Below are positions 1-9,009 of a stretch of 64,000 bases of DNA, piece after piece; within the stretch, counting starts at the first letter, position 1, and each line of letters starts with the position of its first letter. The stretch is from Pseudomonas palleroniana (lineage in GTDB: Bacteria; Pseudomonadota; Gammaproteobacteria; Pseudomonadales; Pseudomonadaceae). The stretch is from positions 248,001 to 312,000 of the forward strand of contig NZ_PYWX01000061.1 of the NCBI RefSeq assembly GCF_003031675.1, in the 5' to 3' direction. The notes under the pieces were generated by a model. The model saw nothing but the letters and a program-made list of their open reading frames with translations, was not told where the DNA came from and searched no databases. The position numbers and the translations under genes are program-made.

Positions 1-1652
1 TTCACATCCAGCTTGTAGGCCAACTCAACCCAACGCACGCTCGGGTTCGGCCAGACCTCTCGGTCCACACCAAACGCAATGCCATCAAGCTTCACCGACC
101 CACATTCGCTCTTGAGCACTACTTTCAGGTGCCGCTCACCGACCACACGCTGCTCCACCAACTGGAACACCCCGTGAAACAACGGCTCCGGGAAGTGTTG
201 CCCCCAAGGCCCGGCATGTCGCAGTGCGCGTGCCAGCTCCAGATGAAATTCTTCCACCGCCAGCGTGCCGTCAGACAGCAGGCGCCCCGTAAGGTCTTCT
301 TCACGCAGTTGCCGACGTACTTCAGCATCAAACGCTTGGGCAAACAGTGGGAAATTCGCCTCGGGCAACGTCAGGCCAGCCGCCATGGCGTGGCCGCCGT
401 ATTTGGTGATCAGGTTGGGATGCTGGCTCGCCACGACGGCCAAGGCATCACGGATATGAAAACCCTGTACGGAGCGCCCAGAGCCCTTGAGCAGCCCATC
501 ACCGGCATCGGCAAAAGCGATGGTCGGGCGGAAATAGCGTTCTTTCATGCGTGACGCCAGAATGCCGATGACCCCCTGGTGCCACTCCGGGTCGAACAGA
601 CACAAGCCATAAGGCATCGACTCCACCGGCAAGTCCTTGAGCTGAGCCAGCGCCTCGCGCTGCATGCCTTGCTCAATGGATTTGCGGTCCTGGTTCATGC
701 CATCGAGTTGCGCAGCCATTTCCCGTGCCGCGGCAAAGTCGCTCGTGAGCAGGCACTCAATGCCCAGGCTCATGTCATCCAGGCGCCCGGCAGCGTTGAG
801 CCGTGGCCCCAGGATAAAACCGAGGTCGGTGGACGTAATGCGCGCGTGATCACGCTTGGCGACTTCGAGGATCGCCTTGATCCCCGGCCGGGCGCGACCG
901 GCACGGATACGCTCCAACCCCTGATGCACCAGGATGCGATTATTGGCATCCAACGGCACCACGTCGGCGACACTGCCCAGGGCCACGAGGTCGAGCAATT
1001 CACCGATATTCGGTTGCGGCTGGCTGTCGTACCAGCCCAGGCTGCGCAAACGGGCGCGCAGGGCCATCAATACGTAAAAGATCACCCCTACGCCGGCCAG
1101 CGCCTTGCTGGGAAACTCGCAGCCCGGCTGGTTCGGGTTGACGATGGCATCCGCCGCCGGCAACTCATCCCCGGGCAAGTGGTGGTCAGTGACCAGCACC
1201 TTCAAACCCGCCGCCTTCGCCGCCGCCACACCTTCGACGCTGGAAATGCCGTTGTCCACGGTAATCAGCAACTGCGGCTGACGCTGCAGCGCCACTTGGA
1301 CAATTTCCGGGGTCAAACCGTACCCATACTCGAATCGGTTCGGCACCAGGTAATCCACATGGGCCGCCCCCAGCAGACGCAGGCCCAGGGTGCCCACGGT
1401 GCTGGCCGTGGCGCCGTCGGCATCGAAGTCACCGACGATCAGGATGCGCTGGCGCTGCTCCAGGGCCGTCACCAACAGGTCTACCGCCGCGTCGATGCCC
1501 TTGAGCTGCTGGTAGGGAATCAACCGCGCCAGGCTCTTGTCCAGCTCGGCTTGCGACTGCACCCCGCGTGCGGCGTACAGACGGGTCAACAACGGTGGCA
1601 AGTCACCGAGAAACGGCAGGACAGCAGGCAACGGGCGAGGATCGATACGCAT
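1..1652 (-). CDS. recJ: Single-stranded-DNA-specific exonuclease RecJ (C-terminus cut by window edge)
   Basis: RecJ degrades single-stranded DNA 5'->3' in RecF-pathway recombination and in base-excision and mismatch repair in the cytoplasm. The reading frame starts at the ATG complement at 1652 (MRIDPRP) and stays open to base 1, giving about 550 residues. The family is usually about 570–575 residues, so only a short C-terminal piece is missing. The DHH phosphoesterase signature is plain: DFDADG near residues 75–80 and TDHH at 155–158, followed by the DHHA1 and OB-type regions. The upstream neighbour on the same strand is yaeQ, 51 bases away. Identification is firm. The stop codon lies outside the window. 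Confidence 0.96.
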   Translation of the reverse strand, partial: MRIDPRPLPAVLPFLGDLPPLLTRLYAARGVQSQAELDKSLARLIPYQQLKGIDAAVDLLVTALEQRQRILIVGDFDADGATASTVGTLGLRLLGAAHVDYLVPNRFEYGYGLTPEIVQVALQRQPQLLITVDNGISSVEGVAAAKAAGLKVLVTDHHLPGDELPAADAIVNPNQPGCEFPSKALAGVGVIFYVLMALRARLRSLGWYDSQPQPNIGELLDLVALGSVADVVPLDANNRILVHQGLERIRAGRARPGIKAILEVAKRDHARITSTDLGFILGPRLNAAGRLDDMSLGIECLLTSDFAAAREMAAQLDGMNQDRKSIEQGMQREALAQLKDLPVESMPYGLCLFDPEWHQGVIGILASRMKERYFRPTIAFADAGDGLLKGSGRSVQGFHIRDALAVVASQHPNLITKYGGHAMAAGLTLPEANFPLFAQAFDAEVRRQLREEDLTGRLLSDGTLAVEEFHLELARALRHAGPWGQHFPEPLFHGVFQLVEQRVVGERHLKVVLKSECGSVKLDGIAFGVDREVWPNPSVRWVELAYKLDV

Positions 1653-1703
1653 GGGACGCTTGGAAAATCTCTTTGGGTAAATGAGGAACTGGCTGGCTTG
1701 TTT

Positions 1704-2246
1704 TCAACCGCGCTCGCCGGCGAGCCATTGCAATTGCACTTCGTGCTGCCCACGGTCGTCGGTGACGAACATCGTGCCTTCGCTGATCATCACGTCCCAC
1801 TTGATAACGCGGGGCATGTCCTTGGCCAGGGTCTCGAGGACGTCCTGCGGCACGGCCGCGATATTTACGTTCTTCAGGTTGTTCGCCACCGGGACCACCT
1901 TGCCTTCCCACACACGCAGGCTGCCATAGGCCAAAAGGCTGGTGCGCTCGGTACGGCGTGAACACCAGGTCAGGCGGTCGGCGTCGGGTTGGCCGACTTC
2001 TATCCAGTGCAGAACACGGTCATCCAGACTTTTTTCCCACAGGGCCGGCTCGTCTACATCTGACAGACCGCGGCCAAACGTCAACTGTTCGTTGTACCAG
2101 AGGGCATAGGCCAGCAGGCGTACAGTCATGCGTTCTTCGGTTTCCGAAGGGTGGCGGGCAATGGTCTGCTTGACGTTTTCGTACACCGAACGGTCAAGGT
2201 CGGTGAGGTTGAGTTCGAATTTGTAGGTCGTGGACGGCTGGGCCAT
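1704..2246 (-). CDS. yaeQ: YaeQ family protein
   Basis: A 180-residue protein with the full length and typical start (MAQPSTTYKFELNLTD) of the YaeQ family. Family structures show a variant of the PD-(D/E)XK nuclease fold, but no reaction is established. E. coli yaeQ was once proposed to compensate for loss of the RfaH antiterminator, a claim later doubted. There is no signal peptide or membrane segment, so it is expected in the cytoplasm. It lies just upstream of recJ on the same strand, so the two may be co-transcribed. The start at 2246 is the only well-placed ATG. Confidence 0.9.
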   Translation of the reverse strand: MAQPSTTYKFELNLTDLDRSVYENVKQTIARHPSETEERMTVRLLAYALWYNEQLTFGRGLSDVDEPALWEKSLDDRVLHWIEVGQPDADRLTWCSRRTERTSLLAYGSLRVWEGKVVPVANNLKNVNIAAVPQDVLETLAKDMPRVIKWDVMISEGTMFVTDDRGQHEVQLQWLAGERG

Positions 2247-2395
2247 GAACGGGCTTCTAGTAGACTGGGAAAGGTTGCCAGTCTACCCGATGCGAGGGGC
2301 ATTCAACGAATACTGCGCTGCATCATCCTTATCCGTGCGCCGCTCGCCTATGTTAAAAGGCATCACACCACCGTCCTGAGCAGACAAGGAACCTC

Positions 2396-3595
2396 ATGTC
2401 GTTTAATGCCAAACCACTCGCCGGCCTGAAAGTCATCGAATTGGGCACCCTGATCGCCGGCCCGTTTGCGTCGCGTATCTGTGCCGAATTTGGTGCAGAG
2501 GTCATCAAGGTCGAATCTCCGGACGGCGGCGACCCGCTGCGCAAATGGCGCAAGCTGTATGAAGGCACCTCGTTGTGGTGGTTTGTGCAGGCGCGCAACA
2601 AGCAGTCACTGACGCTGAACCTCAAGCATCCGGACGGCCTGGCGATCCTCAAGCAGCTGTTGGCGGACGCCGACATCCTGATCGAAAACTTCCGCCCCGG
2701 CGTCCTGGAGAAACTCGGCCTCAATTGGGAAACCCTGCACGCACTGAACCCAAAACTGGTGATGGTGCGTCTGTCCGGCTTCGGCCAGACAGGGCCGATG
2801 AAGGACCAGCCGGGGTTCGGCGCGGTGGGTGAGTCCATGGGCGGCTTGCGCTACATCACCGGCTTCGAAGATCGTCCGCCGGTGCGTACCGGGATTTCCA
2901 TCGGTGATTCGATTGCCGCGTTGTGGGCGGTCATCGGCGCGTTGATGGCGTTGCGTCATCGGGAGGTCAACGGTGGCCTGGGGCAGGTGGTGGACGTGGC
3001 GTTGTACGAGGCCATTTTCGCGATGATGGAAAGCATGATTCCGGAGTTCGACGTGTTCGGGTTCATCCGCGAGCGCACCGGCAACATCATGCCGGGCATC
3101 ACACCCTCCTCGATCCATACCAGTGCCGATGGCAAGCACGTGCAGATCGGCGCCAATGGCGATGCGATCTTTAAACGTTTCATGGCCGCCATTGGCCGTG
3201 AGGACTTGGCCAACGATCCGCAACTGGCCGGCAACGATGGGCGCGACAGCCGTCGTGATGAGCTCTACGGCGTGATTGATCGCTGGGTCAATTCGCTGCC
3301 GCTGGCTCAAGTGATAGAGGTCCTGAACCAAGCCGAGGTGCCCGCCAGTCGCATCTACAGCGCTGAAGACATGCTGGGCGACCCACAATTTCTGGCCCGC
3401 GAGATGTTCCTCAAGGCACAGCTGCCGGACGGCAAGGACTTCAAGATGCCGGGGATCGTGCCCAAGCTCTCGGACACACCGGGCAGTTGTGAATGGGTCG
3501 GGCCGCAGCTGGGCGAGCACAACAACACCGTGCTCAATAAGCTGGGCTACGACGCCGCTGCCATTACCCGTCTACGTGAGGATGGCGCGATCTGA
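2396..3595 (+). CDS. Class III (CaiB/BaiF family) CoA-transferase
   Basis: A 399-residue enzyme of the CaiB/BaiF (formyl-CoA transferase) family, which moves CoA between carboxylic acids through an aspartyl-CoA anhydride intermediate. The N-terminal GLKVIELGTLIAGPFA block and an aspartate near residue 171 (ISIGDSIAALWA) fit the catalytic site. Length is normal for the family. The ATG at 2396 follows AAGGA at a good distance. The physiological acids cannot be read from sequence, since this family covers oxalate, carnitine, mesaconate and bile acid substrates. Its stop overlaps the start of the next gene (ATGA at 3592–3595), so translation is probably coupled to the TIGR02285 protein. Confidence 0.88.
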   Translation: MSFNAKPLAGLKVIELGTLIAGPFASRICAEFGAEVIKVESPDGGDPLRKWRKLYEGTSLWWFVQARNKQSLTLNLKHPDGLAILKQLLADADILIENFRPGVLEKLGLNWETLHALNPKLVMVRLSGFGQTGPMKDQPGFGAVGESMGGLRYITGFEDRPPVRTGISIGDSIAALWAVIGALMALRHREVNGGLGQVVDVALYEAIFAMMESMIPEFDVFGFIRERTGNIMPGITPSSIHTSADGKHVQIGANGDAIFKRFMAAIGREDLANDPQLAGNDGRDSRRDELYGVIDRWVNSLPLAQVIEVLNQAEVPASRIYSAEDMLGDPQFLAREMFLKAQLPDGKDFKMPGIVPKLSDTPGSCEWVGPQLGEHNNTVLNKLGYDAAAITRLREDGAI

Positions 3596-4479
3596 TGACT
3601 CGCCGCGCCCTGCGCAGGTTCATGCACGCGTGCCTGGCCAGCGTGATAACCCTCGGCTGGCCCCTGTCGGCCAGCGCCGAAGACACACTGACTTGGCTGC
3701 TGCGCGACCTGCCGCCACTGACTATCTTCGAAGGACCGCAAAAAGATCATGGGGCACTGGACCACCTGATACCGATGCTTGAAGCGCAGCTGCCGGAATA
3801 TCACCATCAGGTGCTGCACGTGAATCGTGCCCGCGGCATGCAGATGCTGCGTAACCCATCATTGACCTGCGACCCCTCAGTGCTGTGGACCCAGGAGCGA
3901 GCAGCGTACGTGGCCTTTTCCGAACAGGCATTCGTGGTACTCAGCAATGGGGTGATGATCCGTCGCAGCCAGCGGGAAGCGATGGCACCGTTTATCGTCG
4001 ATGGGAAGTTTGACCTGCAGGCATTCCTGCAAACCCCCGACGCCCGCCTTGGGGCCATCGCTGAGCGCAGCTACGGACCGGCGATCGATGAGCGTCTCAA
4101 GCAAACCGATTCGCACAAGCTCGCCCTGCATTACGGTAATGACGCCCTGGGCAGCCTGCTGCAAATGCAACGCCTGGGCCGGTTGGAAGCCGTGCTTGGT
4201 TACTGGACGGAAATCCGCTACCAGGCCACACGACAGGGCATAGCCCCTGATGACCTGATGTTCCTTGCGATAAAAGGCGCTGCGCCTTACCAACGCATCT
4301 ACATCGGATGTTCGGACACCGTCGAGGGGCGCCGGGCCATCGCGCGGATCAATCAGGCACTGGAAGGCCTGCCACAGGCCGATGCGCAGAACGCCTATGC
4401 GCTATGGCTCGACCCGCACATGCGCGAGCGGTATTTGAAGGACAACCCGCACTTTTTCCAGGTTTCGCCGCTGCCCTGA
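3595..4479 (+). CDS. TIGR02285-family periplasmic solute-binding-like protein
   Basis: A 294-residue secreted protein. An arginine-rich N-region and hydrophobic stretch end in an AxA-like cleavage site near residues 26–29 (SASAED). The mature part resembles bacterial family-3 extracellular solute-binding proteins of the TIGR02285 type: an opening TLTWLLRDLPPL strand and scattered periplasmic-binding-protein blocks. It has no permease or ATPase partner nearby, so a classical ABC import role is not supported; it could be a sensor or an orphan binding protein. It overlaps the CoA-transferase gene by the ATGA junction, an unexpected pairing of a cytoplasmic enzyme with a periplasmic protein. Assignment to TIGR02285 is from memory of the family, not from a search. 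Confidence 0.75.
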   Translation: MTRRALRRFMHACLASVITLGWPLSASAEDTLTWLLRDLPPLTIFEGPQKDHGALDHLIPMLEAQLPEYHHQVLHVNRARGMQMLRNPSLTCDPSVLWTQERAAYVAFSEQAFVVLSNGVMIRRSQREAMAPFIVDGKFDLQAFLQTPDARLGAIAERSYGPAIDERLKQTDSHKLALHYGNDALGSLLQMQRLGRLEAVLGYWTEIRYQATRQGIAPDDLMFLAIKGAAPYQRIYIGCSDTVEGRRAIARINQALEGLPQADAQNAYALWLDPHMRERYLKDNPHFFQVSPLP

Positions 4480-4498
4480 CAAATTTCAGGCAAAAAGA

Positions 4499-4530
4499 AA
4501 CCCCGAGCAGTGGGGAGACAACTCGGGGTT
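4499..4530. terminator. Bidirectional intrinsic terminator
   Basis: AACCCCGAG at 4499–4507 pairs with CTCGGGGTT at 4522–4530. On the minus strand the stem is followed by a T-rich run, which suits the DUF3509 gene. On the plus strand it lies 20 bases after the TIGR02285 stop. Confidence 0.75.
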
Positions 4531-4649
4531 AAACGTGGCCTACAAAGACCAGTACAGCAAGCCACAAACACCGGAGCACAATGTTTGCTCTTGCTGTTAA
4601 AAAATCTGACCGAGCTTGCTGTGGGAAGTTTCCACAGATGAACAATTCT

Positions 4650-4934
4650 TCATGCGCAGGCGGTGCTGCGGGTCTGGGCAGCGTTGCGCAAGGCCGCGAT
4701 CACCGACGGCTCCAGGCGCCCCTCAGCAATCTTCAGGTCACGCAGCAGGCAATCCACAACGTCCACCAGGACGCGCTTATCGGTCAATTGTGCGCGATCG
4801 ACTTCACGCTCCACCACGATGGCGCCGGCAGGGTTCTTCACAGTGACCAGGCACTCGTCCTGCACACCCGCGGTGGTCAACGTAACCTGATAAGGGCTCA
4901 GTGCTTCTTCGAGCAATAGGCTGATACTTTCCAT
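4650..4934 (-). CDS. DUF3509 domain-containing protein
   Basis: A small soluble protein of 94 residues if it starts at MESISLLLEE (ATG complement at 4934). An ATG-like codon four residues upstream (4946) is possible but has weaker context. The sequence fits DUF3509, a family seen almost only in Pseudomonas with no assigned function: an acidic N-terminal helix followed by two beta strands (CLVTVKN and AIVVEREV). No catalytic motif is visible. It sits alone between converging and diverging neighbours, with a terminator downstream at 4499–4530. The family name is recalled rather than searched. Confidence 0.7.
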   Translation of the reverse strand: MESISLLLEEALSPYQVTLTTAGVQDECLVTVKNPAGAIVVEREVDRAQLTDKRVLVDVVDCLLRDLKIAEGRLEPSVIAALRNAAQTRSTACA

Positions 4935-5158
4935 CTCGATCACCACTCAATAGTTCGGGAACAATCGTTTCAACGGGAGCTGCATCTATCCTAAGTGACT
5001 GGTTGTGACGTAGGAAAGTTCGCTTTTTCGTCTTTATGGGGCCGTTAGGGTGTGACTTGGACCAGCATGCGCTTGCAACATGACAACGAAAAAACGGACG
5101 TACCTAAGCGCTTACGCACGGGTGGCTATTTCCCGGGGTTTCCGAAGACGCCAGAAAC

Positions 5159-5199
5159 AAAAAACGCCGCTGACCCAGGGAAGGGAAAGCGGCGTTTTT
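5159..5199. terminator. Intrinsic terminator of hom–thrC
   Basis: An A-run with ACGCCGCT at about 5164–5171 pairs with AGCGGCGT at 5188–5195 and ends in a T-run. It lies 17 bases beyond the thrC stop on the minus strand. Confidence 0.85.
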
Positions 5200-5215
5200 G
5201 CCTACGCGGTTTGCC

Positions 5216-6625
5216 TTACAGCGGCTTACCGCGGTTGCCATGCTGGCTGACAAACGCCTGCACTGCCTTCAGGTCGTTGGCCAACACCGTGCAACGCTCT
5301 TCACGCTCGAACAGGTCAGTCAGGTGCGCCGGCAGTTCCAGCGCCTTGCCCACCCCGGCCTTCTCCACCGCTTCCGGGAATTTTACCGGGTGAGCAGTGC
5401 CGAGGATCACCATCGGGATGTCCAGGCTGCGACGGCATTCACGGGCGGCCTTCACGCCGATGGCGGTGTGCGGGTCAAGCAGTTCGCCAGTCTGGGCATA
5501 GACTTCAGCGATGGTTTCGCAGGTCTGCGCATCGTCCACGGCCAGGGAGTCGAACAGTTTGCGGGTCTCGGTCCAGCGCTCTTGCTCAACGCTGAAACCA
5601 CCACCGCTTTTGAAGTTGTCCATCAAGCCGGCAATGGCTGCGCCGTTGCGCCCGTGCATGTCGAACAGCAGGCGTTCGAAGTTCGACGACACCATGATGT
5701 CCATGGAAGGCGACAAGGTGGCGTGCAGGGTTTCCTTGACGTACTGGTTGCCGCTCATGAAGCGGTGCAGGATGTCGTTGCGATTGGTGGCAACGATCAA
5801 CTGGTTGATCGGCAAGCCCATATTGCGCGCCAGGTAACCGGCGAAGATATCGCCGAAGTTGCCGGTTGGCACTGAGAACGACACCGAACGCGCCGGCCCG
5901 CCCAACTGCAGCGAGGCGTGGAAGTAGTAGACGATCTGGGCCATGATGCGCGCCCAGTTGATCGAGTTCACTGCCACCAAGCGGGTGCCTTTCAGGAAGC
6001 TCTGGTCGGCGAAGCTGTTCTTGACCATTTCCTGGCAGTCATCGAAATTGCCTTCGATGGCGATGTTATGGATGTTGTCACCCAAAATACTGGTCATCTG
6101 GCGACGCTGCACCTCCGACACGCGCTTGTGCGGGTGCAGGATGAAGATGTCGACGTTTTCGCAGTGCTTGCATCCCTCGATAGCCGCCGAGCCGGTATCA
6201 CCGGAGGTCGCGCCGATAATCACCACACGCTCGCCGCGCTTCTCCAGCACGTAGTCGAGCAGGCGACCCAGCAATTGCAAGGCGAAGTCCTTGAACGCCA
6301 GGGTCGGGCCGTGGAACAGCTCGAGTACCCACTCGTTGCCGTTCAGTTGACGCAATGGCGCGATGGCGTTGTGGGAAAACACACCGTACGTCTCTTCCAG
6401 GATCTTCTTGAAATCCGCGTCCGGAATGCTGCCGGTAACGAACGGGCGCATCACCCGGAACGCCAGTTCGTGGTACGGCAGGCCGGCCCACGAAGCGATT
6501 TCTTCCTGGGTGAAACGTGGCAGGTTTTCCGGCACGTACAGGCCGCCGTCAGTGGCAAGGCCCGCCAGCAAAACGTCTTCGAAATTCAGGGCCGGTGCCT
6601 GGCCGCGGGTGCTGATATAACGCAT
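5216..6625 (-). CDS. thrC: Threonine synthase
   Basis: Converts O-phosphohomoserine to L-threonine with pyridoxal phosphate, the last step of threonine biosynthesis. The protein has 469 residues from MRYISTRGQ. This ATG at 6625 is preceded by GAGGAG, which rules out the longer upstream option at 6667. The PLP lysine is K112 in LAFKDFALQLLG, and the phosphate-binding SGDTGSAA loop is present. Length is typical of the longer (ThrC type II) proteobacterial enzymes. It follows hom on the same strand with about 68 bases between, forming the usual Pseudomonas hom–thrC pair, and is closed by the terminator at 5159–5199. Confidence 0.97.
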   Translation of the reverse strand: MRYISTRGQAPALNFEDVLLAGLATDGGLYVPENLPRFTQEEIASWAGLPYHELAFRVMRPFVTGSIPDADFKKILEETYGVFSHNAIAPLRQLNGNEWVLELFHGPTLAFKDFALQLLGRLLDYVLEKRGERVVIIGATSGDTGSAAIEGCKHCENVDIFILHPHKRVSEVQRRQMTSILGDNIHNIAIEGNFDDCQEMVKNSFADQSFLKGTRLVAVNSINWARIMAQIVYYFHASLQLGGPARSVSFSVPTGNFGDIFAGYLARNMGLPINQLIVATNRNDILHRFMSGNQYVKETLHATLSPSMDIMVSSNFERLLFDMHGRNGAAIAGLMDNFKSGGGFSVEQERWTETRKLFDSLAVDDAQTCETIAEVYAQTGELLDPHTAIGVKAARECRRSLDIPMVILGTAHPVKFPEAVEKAGVGKALELPAHLTDLFEREERCTVLANDLKAVQAFVSQHGNRGKPL

Positions 6626-6692
6626 GACTGGCTCCTCTAAAACATTCTCGAACAGAGGCCGCCGCACACACGGGGCCTCTGGATCAAATCGG

Positions 6693-7997
6693 TTAGCTCA
6701 AATGTTCGACACGAATGCGTACCACCGGGCCGACCACGCCCTGCAGGGCTTCCAGCGCGGTGATGGCATCGTTGATATGCTGCTCGAGCACGCGATGGGT
6801 CAGCAGGATCATCGGCACCTGGCCGTTCTGTTCCTCGACTTCCTTCTGCATGATCGACTCGATGTTGATACCGCGCTCCGACAGGATGCTCGCCACCTGG
6901 GCCAATACGCCCGGGTGATCCTTGGCCTGGATGCGCAGATAGTAGGCACTTTCGCAAGCCTCGATCGGCAGGATCGGGTGGGCCGACAGCGAATCCGGCT
7001 GGAAGGCCAGGTGCGGTACACGGTTTTCCGGGTCGCTGGTCATGGCGCGAACCACGTCCACCAGGTCGGCGATCACCGACGAAGCGGTCGGCTCCATGCC
7101 GGCGCCAGCGCCGTAGAACAGGGTCGAGCCCGCCGCGTCACCGTTGACCATCACCGCGTTCATCACGCCATTGACGTTAGCGATCAGGCGATCGGCCGGG
7201 ATCAGGGTGGGGTGTACACGCAACTCGATACCGGCCGCAGTGCTGCGCGCCACGCCCAGGTGCTTGATGCGGTAGCCCAGGGCTTCGGCGTAGTTCACGT
7301 CGGCGGTGGTCAGCTTGGTGATCCCCTCGGTGTAGGCTTTGTCGAACTGCAGCGGGATACCAAAGGCGATGGACGCCAGGATGGTCAGCTTGTGGGCGGC
7401 GTCGATACCTTCGACGTCGAACGTCGGGTCGGCCTCGGCATAACCCAGGGCCTGGGCTTCGGCCAGCACGTCTTCGAAGGTACGGCCCTTCTCGCGCATT
7501 TCGGTGAGGATGAAGTTGCCGGTGCCGTTGATGATGCCGGCCACCCAGTTGATACGGTTGGCGGAAAGGCCCTCACGGATCGCCTTGATCACCGGGATAC
7601 CGCCCGCCACGGCAGCTTCGAACGCAACGATCACGCCCTTCTCGCGGGCCTTGGCGAAGATTTCGTTGCCGTGTACGGCTATCAGCGCCTTGTTGGCGGT
7701 GACCACGTGCTTGCCATTCTCGATGGCCTTGAGCACCAGCTCACGCGCCACGGTGTAGCCGCCGACCAGTTCGATGACGATATCGATTTCAGGGTTGGTG
7801 GCCACTTCGAAGACATCGTTGGTAATCGCGATACCGGTCGTTTGGAACTGAGGCTTTGGCGAACGCGTGGCAATTTGCGCCACTTCAATCCCACGCCCTG
7901 CGCGGCGGGAAATTTCTTCGGCGTTACGCTGAAGTACGTTGAAGGTACCGCCACCGACGGTCCCTAACCCACAGATGCCTACTTTGACCGGTTTCAC
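6693..7997 (-). CDS. hom: Homoserine dehydrogenase
   Basis: Reduces aspartate semialdehyde to homoserine with NAD(P)H, the branch point to threonine and methionine. The 434-residue form begins with a GTG (complement 7995–7997) giving MKPVKVGICGLG. A GGGGAG Shine–Dalgarno sits just upstream, inside what would be a five-residue longer ATG reading, so GTG is preferred. The Rossmann motif GLGTVGGG is near residues 10–17, the catalytic domain follows, and a C-terminal ACT domain (around 350–425, YYLRIQAKDHPGVLAQ) probably senses threonine. It is first of the hom–thrC pair and lies downstream of dsbC with a terminator between. Confidence 0.97.
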   Translation of the reverse strand: MKPVKVGICGLGTVGGGTFNVLQRNAEEISRRAGRGIEVAQIATRSPKPQFQTTGIAITNDVFEVATNPEIDIVIELVGGYTVARELVLKAIENGKHVVTANKALIAVHGNEIFAKAREKGVIVAFEAAVAGGIPVIKAIREGLSANRINWVAGIINGTGNFILTEMREKGRTFEDVLAEAQALGYAEADPTFDVEGIDAAHKLTILASIAFGIPLQFDKAYTEGITKLTTADVNYAEALGYRIKHLGVARSTAAGIELRVHPTLIPADRLIANVNGVMNAVMVNGDAAGSTLFYGAGAGMEPTASSVIADLVDVVRAMTSDPENRVPHLAFQPDSLSAHPILPIEACESAYYLRIQAKDHPGVLAQVASILSERGINIESIMQKEVEEQNGQVPMILLTHRVLEQHINDAITALEALQGVVGPVVRIRVEHLS

Positions 7998-8016
7998 TGA
8001 AGAACTCCCCATGAAA

Positions 8017-8037
8017 CGGCCGACGCTAGGTCGGCCG
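8017..8037. other. Hairpin immediately upstream of hom
   Basis: CGGCCGAC (8017–8024) pairs perfectly with GTCGGCCG (8030–8037) around a 5-base loop. It ends about 10 bases upstream of the GGGGAG ribosome-binding site of hom on the minus strand. It may be a second terminator-like stem or a leader element. Confidence 0.5.
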
Positions 8038-8040
8038 TGG

Positions 8041-8063
8041 AAAACAGCCGCACGACTGCGGCT
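8041..8063 (-). terminator. Terminator between dsbC and hom
   Basis: On the minus strand AGCCGCA, a 4-base loop and TGCGGCT are followed by GTTTT. It would end dsbC transcripts before hom. Confidence 0.7.
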
Positions 8064-8127
8064 TTCAATTTGATGGCCCGTCGATCTGTCGGCGGACCAT
8101 GGTCGTCAAAGGTTCGACGACACTGAT

Positions 8128-8859
8128 TTACTTGGCGCTCAGAGCCAGTTTGGCAACTTGTGGTGCCGGCTGGTAGCCCGGAATTACCTGACCGTCAGCC
8201 AAAACGATGGCCGGTGTACCGTTCACGCCGATTGACTGGCCCAGTGCGAACTGCTTGGAAACCGGATTGGCACATTTGGCCGCCTTGATTTCCTTGCCAT
8301 CGACCATCTTGTCCATGGCCGCCTTCTTGTCGGTCGAGCACCACACCGCCTGCAATTGCTCGTCACCCGGCGAGCCCAGGCCCTGGCGCGGGAACGCGAC
8401 GTAGCGGACTTCCACGCCGAGCTTGTTCAGCGCAGGCACTTCGGCATGCAGCTTGTGGCAGTACGGGCAGGTGGTGTCGGTGAATACGGTGATGTGGGTC
8501 TTGGTCTCGCCAATGGCCGGGTAGACCACGGTTTCAGCCACCGGGATACCGTTGATCAGCTTGGACACACCCAGGCGCTCGGCTTTTTCGGTCAGGTTGA
8601 CCGGCTTGCCGTCCTTGAGCTGGAACAGGTAGCCCTGGACGATGTACTGGCCATCGGCACTGGCATACAGCACACGGCTGCCCTTGAGCTTGACTTCATA
8701 CAGGCCGGCCATGGGGCTGGCGCTGATGCTTTCGATCGGGGTGTCGAGTTGCAGGTTGGCCAGGCTTTTGCGGATGGTCTGCTCGGCGGCGTCATCGGCG
8801 AATGCGAAGGTGGAAACCAACGCAATGACTGCGGCGGCAATAATCTGGGTCAAGCGCAT
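8128..8859 (-). CDS. dsbC: Thiol:disulfide interchange protein DsbC
   Basis: Periplasmic disulfide isomerase that reshuffles wrong disulfides and is kept reduced by DsbD. The 243-residue precursor starts at the ATG complement 8859 (MRLTQIIAAA) behind AGGAG; the longer upstream reading lacks a signal peptide and is rejected. The signal peptide ends around AFA-DD (residues 19–22). An N-terminal dimerisation domain is followed by a thioredoxin fold with the active site CPYC at residues 131–134. A second cysteine pair further on (WCSTDKK and KCANP) matches the structural disulfide of DsbC. It lies between xerD and hom, as in other Pseudomonas genomes. Confidence 0.96.
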   Translation of the reverse strand: MRLTQIIAAAVIALVSTFAFADDAAEQTIRKSLANLQLDTPIESISASPMAGLYEVKLKGSRVLYASADGQYIVQGYLFQLKDGKPVNLTEKAERLGVSKLINGIPVAETVVYPAIGETKTHITVFTDTTCPYCHKLHAEVPALNKLGVEVRYVAFPRQGLGSPGDEQLQAVWCSTDKKAAMDKMVDGKEIKAAKCANPVSKQFALGQSIGVNGTPAIVLADGQVIPGYQPAPQVAKLALSAK

Positions 8860-9009
8860 GGGAACTCCTGAAGGCAGATGCAGGGACGGGTGCGGAGCAC
8901 CGCTTGAAGACACCGGGCTATAAACACAGGCGCCGTCCCCCTTACTAACCGGCAAAGCCTACCACAGTTGGGCCGCAGGGCAGCCCGTAGCCGGATAAAT
9001 TGGCGGTTT

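Noticed and set aside
579..1961. A 460-codon plus-strand frame opposite recJ
   Set aside because: The minus strand carries DHH-family RecJ motifs in unbroken order. The plus frame has no recognisable motif.
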